A DNA stretch of 64,000 nucleotides from Enterobacillus tribolii. Lineage in GTDB: Bacteria; Pseudomonadota; Gammaproteobacteria; Enterobacterales; Enterobacteriaceae. The stretch spans positions 124,001-188,000 of the forward strand of contig NZ_QRAP01000008.1 of assembly GCF_003363015.1 (NCBI RefSeq), given 5' to 3'. Position 1 is the first letter of the stretch, and each line of letters opens with the position of its first letter. Below, one piece after another: positions 58,473-64,000 of the stretch. The notes beneath the pieces are model-generated. The model was not told the DNA's origin and did no database searches. It saw nothing but the letters and a program-made list of their open reading frames with translations. The position numbers and the translations under genes are program-made.

Positions 58473-59729
58473 ATGAAAAATAATCATGTGGGTAATCCCT
58501 ATGTGGGTTACGTAGTAAAGCGCTATCCACGTTTTTCAGAAACGTTCATCGTTAATGAGATTCTTGCCCATGAGCGTGCGGGGCTGAAAGTGGATATTTT
58601 CGCACTGGGCAACGTTGATGAAACACATTTCCAGGATGTCATCGCGCAGGTCAACGCGCCCGTCACCCGTTTTGACGATAAACAACGCAACACAGAAAAT
58701 CTGTGGGCGTTGCTGGATAACGCCCGCCGCACGCTGCCCGATTTTTCCACTAACCTGGCCGGGTTGCAGCACAACAACGTGCATGAGTTCGCTCAGGCGA
58801 TCCAACTGGCGCTGGCCGTACGCCAGCGTGGTATCCGCCACCTGCACGCGCATTTCGGCACCCGCGCTACCACCGTGGCGCGTTTGGCCGCCAGGCTCAG
58901 CGGCATCAGCTACAGCTTCACCGCGCACGCCAAAGACATCTACTACCCTTACCCGGAAGGTACGGGGCTGGCCCAAAAGCTGCGCGACGCCGCGCACGCC
59001 GTCACCGTCTCGGATTACAACCTGGCCTACCTGCGGGAGCAGTACGGCAACGATGCGCGCAACGTAACCCGCCTGTACAACGGCATCGACCTGCACAAGT
59101 TTGCTTACCAGCCCTGCTCAGACAATGCATCCGCGCACATTTTGGCCGTCGGGCGACTGGTGGAAAAAAAGGGCTTCCCGCTGCTGATTGAAGCGTTGCG
59201 TATTCTGAAGCAGCGCAATCTGGATTTCCGTTGCACGCTGATTGGCGATGGCCCGCTGCGCGACGCGCTGCAACAGCAGGTTCAGCAGGCAGGTCTGGAA
59301 ACACAGGTCGCCATGCCCGGCCTGCGGCCCCAGTCCGCCATTATCAGCGCCATGCGCAGCGCGACTTTGCTCGCCGCCCCCTGCATCATCAGCGAAGAAG
59401 GCGATCGCGACGGCCTGCCGACCGTACTGCTGGAAGCAATGGCGCTGGGCACGCCGGTTATCTCCAGCGCCGTTGCCGGTATTCCTGAGCTGGTCATCAA
59501 CCACGAAACCGGGCTTTGTATCCCGCCGGGGGATGCCTTCGCCCTGGCCGACGCTATCGCGCAATTGCTCGGCGACGCCGCGCTGCGTCAGACACTGTCG
59601 CAGCAGGCCAGACAGCTTATCGAACGCGAGTTCGACATTGAGCGCAATGCCGCCGTGCTGCGCAATATTTTCGCCGCCGCCGTAAACCACGCAACGTCAT
59701 TGCCCTGTGGCGGGGAGGCTTTCGGATGA
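58473..59729 (+). CDS. Family 4 glycosyltransferase (WcaL/AmsK-like)
   Basis: 418-residue GT-B enzyme. The N-terminal YVVKRYPRFSETFIVNEILAH is typical of the exopolysaccharide GT4 branch. The acceptor-domain motif is HLHAHFGTRATTVARLAA, with FTAHAKDIY. The donor domain has AVGRLVEKKGFPLLIEAL and the E-x7-E motif in EGDRDGLPTVLLEAMALGTPV. It probably transfers a sugar from a nucleotide donor with retention. Its end overlaps the next start by 4 nt (ATGA). Confidence 0.9.
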   Translation: MKNNHVGNPYVGYVVKRYPRFSETFIVNEILAHERAGLKVDIFALGNVDETHFQDVIAQVNAPVTRFDDKQRNTENLWALLDNARRTLPDFSTNLAGLQHNNVHEFAQAIQLALAVRQRGIRHLHAHFGTRATTVARLAARLSGISYSFTAHAKDIYYPYPEGTGLAQKLRDAAHAVTVSDYNLAYLREQYGNDARNVTRLYNGIDLHKFAYQPCSDNASAHILAVGRLVEKKGFPLLIEALRILKQRNLDFRCTLIGDGPLRDALQQQVQQAGLETQVAMPGLRPQSAIISAMRSATLLAAPCIISEEGDRDGLPTVLLEAMALGTPVISSAVAGIPELVINHETGLCIPPGDAFALADAIAQLLGDAALRQTLSQQARQLIEREFDIERNAAVLRNIFAAAVNHATSLPCGGEAFG

Positions 59730-60898
59730 AAGTCGCCTACATTTGCGCGGACCCCGGAATTCCGGTCTTCGGCCAGAAGGGCGCTTCCATTCACATTCAG
59801 GAAGTGCTGCGCATCCTGCTGAAAAAGGGAGCGGAGATCACCTTGTTCGCCCAGCGTCCGGGCGATGATATTCCTGCCGCCTTCCGCCGGATAAAGGTGG
59901 TGAAGCTGCCTGCCCTGCCCACTGCCGCACAGGCGGAAGCCAGGGCCAGGGCTGCGCTGGCGGCGAACGCCGATCTGACGGCGATGCTGGATGCCGCCGG
60001 CCCGTTCGACCTGGTGTACGAACGCTATTCGCTCTGGAGCCACGCAGGCATGTCCTGGGCCGCCCGTCACGGCACGCCGTCGGTTCTCGAAGTCAACGCC
60101 CCCCTGATTGAAGAACAGCGTCAATACCGCACGCTGCCGCTGGAAGACGAAGCCTTCGCCACGCTGGACGCCAACCTACGCGACGCCGGTACGTTGATCG
60201 GCGTTTCGCCCGGCGTAAAAACCTGGCTGGAGCGTTTTCCTCCGGCACACGGCAAAACCTACGTGGTGGAAAACGGCGTAGATCCGACGCGTTTCAGCCC
60301 GCGGGAAGAAACCGCGCGCACGCCGGTCACGATCTGTTTTCTCGGTACGCTGAAGCCCTGGCACGGGCTGAGCACGCTGATTGACGCCTTCATCCTGCTC
60401 CATCAGCGCGGGAGCTCCGCCCTGCTCTCCATCATCGGCAACGGCCCCGAATATGAACCTTTGCGGGCACGGCTGGATCAACACGGCCTGCTGCCGATGA
60501 CCCGTTTTTCTGGCTCGGTATCGCCCGACCGCGTGCCGGCCCTGCTGGCGGATGCCGACATCGCTGTCGCGCCCTACCCGCGGCTGGATAATTTCTATTT
60601 CTCCCCGCTGAAAATTTACGAATACATGGCGGCAGGGCTGCCGGTGGTGACTTCACGAACCGGCCATCTCGGCACGCTGATCAGCGAGGGAGAAACCGGG
60701 CTGCTGGTGCCGCCGGAAGATCCTCCGGCGCTGTGTGAAGCGCTCACCGTCCTGATAAACGCCCCGGCCCTGCGCTGGCGGATGGGGCAGGCGGGCCGTC
60801 GGCTGGCCGAAAAAAACCACAGCTGGGAACAGGCGGTAAACCGGATTTTACGTTTGGCCAACGCCGGCGAACGCCAGAGAGAATGTAATGAAACCTGA
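59726..60898 (+). CDS. Family 4 glycosyltransferase, second copy
   Basis: 390-residue GT-B protein, distinct in sequence from its neighbour. It begins KVAYICADPGIPVFGQKGASIHIQE, which fits the GT4 acceptor side. The donor domain contains FLGTLKPWHGLSTLIDAF and the conserved SPLKIYEYMAAGLPVV. It overlaps both neighbours (4 nt before, 11 nt after). A second sugar-transfer step in the same pathway is inferred. Confidence 0.9.
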   Translation: MKVAYICADPGIPVFGQKGASIHIQEVLRILLKKGAEITLFAQRPGDDIPAAFRRIKVVKLPALPTAAQAEARARAALAANADLTAMLDAAGPFDLVYERYSLWSHAGMSWAARHGTPSVLEVNAPLIEEQRQYRTLPLEDEAFATLDANLRDAGTLIGVSPGVKTWLERFPPAHGKTYVVENGVDPTRFSPREETARTPVTICFLGTLKPWHGLSTLIDAFILLHQRGSSALLSIIGNGPEYEPLRARLDQHGLLPMTRFSGSVSPDRVPALLADADIAVAPYPRLDNFYFSPLKIYEYMAAGLPVVTSRTGHLGTLISEGETGLLVPPEDPPALCEALTVLINAPALRWRMGQAGRRLAEKNHSWEQAVNRILRLANAGERQRECNET

Positions 60899-62687
60899 AA
60901 GCCAGACCATGCTGCTGCACACATTTCTGCCCTACATCAGCAAACAGCGGAGGTTAATCATCACCTCGTTCGTCGTGCTGCTTACCGCCAGCGGTCTGCG
61001 TCTGCTCGAACCCTGGCCGCTGGCGTTCGCCATCGACATTGTCATGGGAGACGTCAAACACAATACCCTGCTCAATGGCTTCAACACTGAATCCCTGACG
61101 CAGGAGGATTTATTGTGGCTGTGCGCGGGCGGCATCATCGCCGTCGCAGCGCTGCGCGCCGTCGCCGGCTACGTCAGCACCATCGGCATGGCGCTGGCGG
61201 GCAGCCGCGTCATGAGCGAAATCCGCCGTAATCTGTTCGTCCATCTGCTGCGCCTCCCGCTGGCGTTCCACCACCGTTCACGCACCGGCGATCTCACCAT
61301 GCGACTGATCAACGACATCGGCATGATGCGCGAAGTCACGGTTACCGCGTTCATGCCGATGCTGTCGAACATCGTCATCTTCGCCGGCATGTTCGGCATC
61401 ATGCTCTATCTGGATTGGAAGCTGACGCTGCTCACCCTGCTCCCGATGCCGGTGCTGGCGCTGACCACCCTGCACAGCAGCCGTAAAATCCGCGATGTCA
61501 GCCGTACCCAGCGTAAACGCGAAGGCAACCTGGCGGCAAAGTCGTCGGAGTTCATGACCGGTATCGCCACCATCCAGGCGATGTCGCTGGAAAAAGCCGC
61601 TACAGAGGCGTTTAACGGCAACGATGCCCAAAGCCTGAAGCAGAACGTCCAGTCCAAACGGCTGGCGGCGGGCATGGAGCGCCGGGTAGATCTGCTCATC
61701 GCCGCGACCACCGCCATGGTGGTATTCCTGGGGGCGAAAAGCGTCCTGAGCGGCCTGATGTCGGCCGGTGAATTGCTGATTTTTATTTCCTACCTGAAAA
61801 ATGCCTTCCGCCCGGTGCGGGAGTTCGCCAAATACAGCGGCCGTCTGTCAAAGGCAACCACAGCCGGCGAACGCATCGCCGAACTCTTGCATACGCCCGT
61901 CGCCACCAGCGAACAAACCGGCGGAAAAACACTGGCGGAAAGCGCGCAGGATATCCGCTTCGAGGCAGTTTCCTTTGGCTACCGGACGGACGATGGCGCA
62001 GCCAGCCCGCCCGCGTTGCAAAACATCAGCTTTCTTTTGCCGGCGGGGCGCTCGCTCGCCATTACCGGGCCGTCGGGCGCGGGCAAATCCACCCTGAGTC
62101 AGCTGTTGCTGCGCCTGTACGAGCCTTGCTCCGGTCGTATCGTGATCGGCGGGCACGACCTGCGCGAGTACGACACCAGCAGCCTGCGTAAACGCATCGG
62201 CTACCTGCCGCAGGAAAGTCTGCTGTTCGGCGTCAGTATCCGGGAGAACATCGCGCTGGGCGCCGACGGCGATGTTACAGAGGAAGCGATCATCGCTGCC
62301 GCACGCCTGGCGAATGCCCACGATTTCATCACCGATCTGCCGAATGGTTACGACACCGTGGTCAGCGAGCGCGGCATGTCGCTCTCCGGCGGTCAGCGCC
62401 AGCGTATTGCCATCGCCCGTACCGCCATCCGCCGCAACGCATTTTTGCTGCTGGATGAACCCGGCGTCGGCTTAGACAGCAAAAACGAGCGCGAAGTCAC
62501 CGACGCGCTGATGCAACTGATGCGTGGTAAAACCAGCCTGATCATCACCCATAACCTGGATTTCGCCGCGCGGGCAGATCACATCCTGCTGCTTGACGGC
62601 GGACATATTGCCGAACAGGGCGATCACCACAGCCTGCTGAAACAGCAGGGACGTTATTTCGAACTCTGGAATATGCAACATGGCTGA
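60888..62687 (+). CDS. ABC exporter (fused membrane and ATPase domains)
   Basis: 599-residue half-transporter of the MsbA/lipid-and-glycan exporter type, expected to work as a dimer in the inner membrane. The N-terminal ~310 residues form six transmembrane helices with the coupling region TGDLTMRLINDIGMMREV. The ATPase has Walker A GPSGAGKST, signature LSGGQRQRIAIAR, Walker B FLLLDEPGVGLD and the H-loop IITHNLDFA. There is no N-terminal peptidase domain, so it is not a bacteriocin processor. The probable cargo is the product of the adjacent glycosyltransferases. Confidence 0.92.
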   Translation: MKPESQTMLLHTFLPYISKQRRLIITSFVVLLTASGLRLLEPWPLAFAIDIVMGDVKHNTLLNGFNTESLTQEDLLWLCAGGIIAVAALRAVAGYVSTIGMALAGSRVMSEIRRNLFVHLLRLPLAFHHRSRTGDLTMRLINDIGMMREVTVTAFMPMLSNIVIFAGMFGIMLYLDWKLTLLTLLPMPVLALTTLHSSRKIRDVSRTQRKREGNLAAKSSEFMTGIATIQAMSLEKAATEAFNGNDAQSLKQNVQSKRLAAGMERRVDLLIAATTAMVVFLGAKSVLSGLMSAGELLIFISYLKNAFRPVREFAKYSGRLSKATTAGERIAELLHTPVATSEQTGGKTLAESAQDIRFEAVSFGYRTDDGAASPPALQNISFLLPAGRSLAITGPSGAGKSTLSQLLLRLYEPCSGRIVIGGHDLREYDTSSLRKRIGYLPQESLLFGVSIRENIALGADGDVTEEAIIAAARLANAHDFITDLPNGYDTVVSERGMSLSGGQRQRIAIARTAIRRNAFLLLDEPGVGLDSKNEREVTDALMQLMRGKTSLIITHNLDFAARADHILLLDGGHIAEQGDHHSLLKQQGRYFELWNMQHG

Positions 62688-62721
62688 CCCGCAACAGACA
62701 CAGGAAATAAGGAGCGCCATC

Positions 62722-64000
62722 ATGACCGCCCACGACGCCGAACTCGCACTGATTGCCAGAGATCCCGCGCTGCCGGGGCTGGGCCTCCTGTTAAGCAATG
62801 AGCGCCTGCTGGCAGCCCTGCATACGCTTCCCGCTTTCGCGCATGCCCGGGCGCTGAAGGGAACGTACCTGCGTTATAAGCCGGGCACCAGTTGCATACT
62901 GGCGCTGGAAATCACGCTGGCCGGCGGGGAAAGCCAACGCTGCTTCGCCAAAGCGCTGACCCGGGAACGGTTTGCCGCTTCGCGGGCGCACCCGAAGCGG
63001 CAGGCGCTGCTCGCCGCCGGGCATCCGCATGCGCCCCTGTTTTTGGCAGACGACGCTATTTTACTTCAGCATCCCACCGGCGATCGCGGCATTCGTTATC
63101 TGGATGTTTTATGGAACGAAAAACAGAGAGCGGCCCTGCTGCGCCGCTGGCTGCCCGATCTGGCGAACGCGCCGGACGTCGAATGGCGTTTTCTGCGCTA
63201 TAAGCCGGAACGCCGCTGCGTGGTCAGCATAGTGCATGCGGGAAAGCCGCAGGCAGTCATCCGTTGCGCCAGCGAGCACGAGTTCGGCGCAATCCTGCAA
63301 GGGTGCGCGACGGGAAGCGCTCTCGGCCACGTTGAACTGCTGGGCGCGCTGGGCGAAAAGCGGTTGGCGGCCACCTGCTGGATTGAAGGCGAAAGTCTTG
63401 AGCAACTGCTGCGCGATCCCTGCATGCCCAAGCTGGTAGCCCGCGCCGGTGAAGCGCTGGCTCACGTGCACAACGCGCCTTTTACCTTACCGGCGCGGCG
63501 TACTACCGACGACGACCTAAACCAGATGCGGCGCGCCCTGGACACGCTGTACACCCTTTATCCGCAGGCCGTTTCCCGCTTCGAACACTGTGCCGGACGG
63601 ATCGGGCAACACATCCGGCGGTTTGAGCAACCTGCCGTTATCCTGCACGGCGACTTTTCCGCGGATCAGGTCATCGTTACCGGCCCTGACGCCCCGCTGC
63701 GCATCATTGATTGGGATCGCAGCACCAGCGGTCACCCGCTTAACGATATGGCGACGTTTTTGGCCAGGATCGAAATGGACGTTATCGAAGGCAACCTCAG
63801 CCGCATACAGGCGGACTCTGCCCGGGCGGCGCTGCTGAGCGGATACAGCGCGCATCGCGCTCTGCCTTGCGAAGGGCTTCCCTGGTACACCGCGCTGGCG
63901 CTGCTTGCTCTGGCGGCGGAACCTTTCCGCAAGCGCGACGCGCGCTGGCCGGCAACCATTGACGCCCTGTTGCAACGCGCCGAGCAGCTCACCGCCGACA
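62722..64000 (+). CDS. APH-fold phosphotransferase (partial, runs past the window end)
   Basis: Open for 426 codons to the window edge. ATG with AAGGAG upstream, 34 bp after the ABC gene. The kinase C-lobe is visible: catalytic loop HGDFSADQ (Asp311) and metal-binding IDWDRS (Asp330), typical of the aminoglycoside/choline-kinase-like fold. The usual Asn of HGDxxxxN is Gln here. The N-terminal ~180 residues hold two partly similar basic segments (LRYKPGTSC; LRYKPERRC), which suggests a duplicated nucleotide-binding region. A small-molecule, sugar or lipid kinase working on the locus product is more likely than antibiotic resistance. Confidence 0.82.
   Translation, partial: MTAHDAELALIARDPALPGLGLLLSNERLLAALHTLPAFAHARALKGTYLRYKPGTSCILALEITLAGGESQRCFAKALTRERFAASRAHPKRQALLAAGHPHAPLFLADDAILLQHPTGDRGIRYLDVLWNEKQRAALLRRWLPDLANAPDVEWRFLRYKPERRCVVSIVHAGKPQAVIRCASEHEFGAILQGCATGSALGHVELLGALGEKRLAATCWIEGESLEQLLRDPCMPKLVARAGEALAHVHNAPFTLPARRTTDDDLNQMRRALDTLYTLYPQAVSRFEHCAGRIGQHIRRFEQPAVILHGDFSADQVIVTGPDAPLRIIDWDRSTSGHPLNDMATFLARIEMDVIEGNLSRIQADSARAALLSGYSAHRALPCEGLPWYTALALLALAAEPFRKRDARWPATIDALLQRAEQLTAD

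Noticed and set aside
60888-62687. Bacteriocin/microcin exporter
   Set aside because: No N-terminal C39 peptidase domain, no precursor-peptide ORF with a double-glycine leader nearby; the glycosyltransferase context points to a glycan or glycolipid cargo.
62722-64000. Aminoglycoside resistance gene
   Set aside because: Only the fold is shared. The gene lies in a glycan-type operon, has a variant catalytic loop and an unusual N-terminal half, so resistance is not supported.

Overview
This 64 kb window is chromosomal DNA of an enterobacterium (order Enterobacterales). Most genes encode close counterparts of Escherichia coli proteins in near-E. coli order: sucDCBA-sdhBADC/gltA, nei-pxp-ybgI, ybfA-kdpFABCDE, pgm-seqA-ybfF-ybfE-fldA-fur, chiPQ-glnS-nagE/nagBACD-asnB. 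Several features differ from E. coli and recall Serratia-like or Dickeya/Brenneria-like genera: a large secreted chitobiase gene behind chiPQ, pcp with a DUF969/DUF979 pair inside the 5-oxoproline operon, and moderately high GC. The genus cannot be fixed from the sequence alone. I saw no rRNA, tRNA, insertion sequence, prophage or CRISPR array.

Layout. 1-10,095 (minus strand): sdhCDAB-sucABCD, the TCA-cycle operon, divergent from gltA (10,794-12,077, plus) across a 0.7 kb control region with a CRP site and an sdhC promoter. 12,173-17,781 (minus): pxpB-pxpC-pxpA-DUF969-DUF979-pcp-nei, a tightly packed operon for salvage of 5-oxoproline and pyroglutamyl peptides with the DNA glycosylase gene at its end. 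18,213-21,839 (plus): yjdM and a large orphan superfamily 1 helicase, both inserted between pxpB and ybgI compared with E. coli. 21,883-24,126 (minus): ybgI, an exported class II cyclic-nucleotide phosphodiesterase, and ybfA. 24,389-24,884 holds a possibly frameshifted gene. 25,065-32,947 (plus): the complete kdpFABCDE potassium-uptake and sensor operon behind a T-rich KdpE-like site. 33,155-36,268 (plus): a small ORF, an extended SDR, an LprI-like exported protein and a secreted polysaccharide deacetylase. 36,377-38,582 (minus): seqA-pgm. 38,785-41,421 (plus): ybfF, ybfE, fldA, fur.

41,648-54,986 is an amino-sugar and chitin-use region. chiP (chitoporin), chiQ (lipoprotein) and chb (chitobiase) bring in and cleave chitooligosaccharides. 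NagE imports and phosphorylates GlcNAc, and NagA and NagB convert GlcNAc-6-P to Fru-6-P. NagC represses. Two NagC-like boxes flank a CRP site between nagE and nagB, and two more lie upstream of chiP. asnB follows.

57,268-64,000 (plus) is the main accessory locus: three glycosyltransferases, an ABC exporter and an APH-fold kinase (cut by the window end), packed as one operon with short gaps or overlaps. It looks like a pathway that makes and exports a small glycosylated, possibly phosphorylated, product. I recognise the families but not the product, and it is the best candidate here for an undescribed system.
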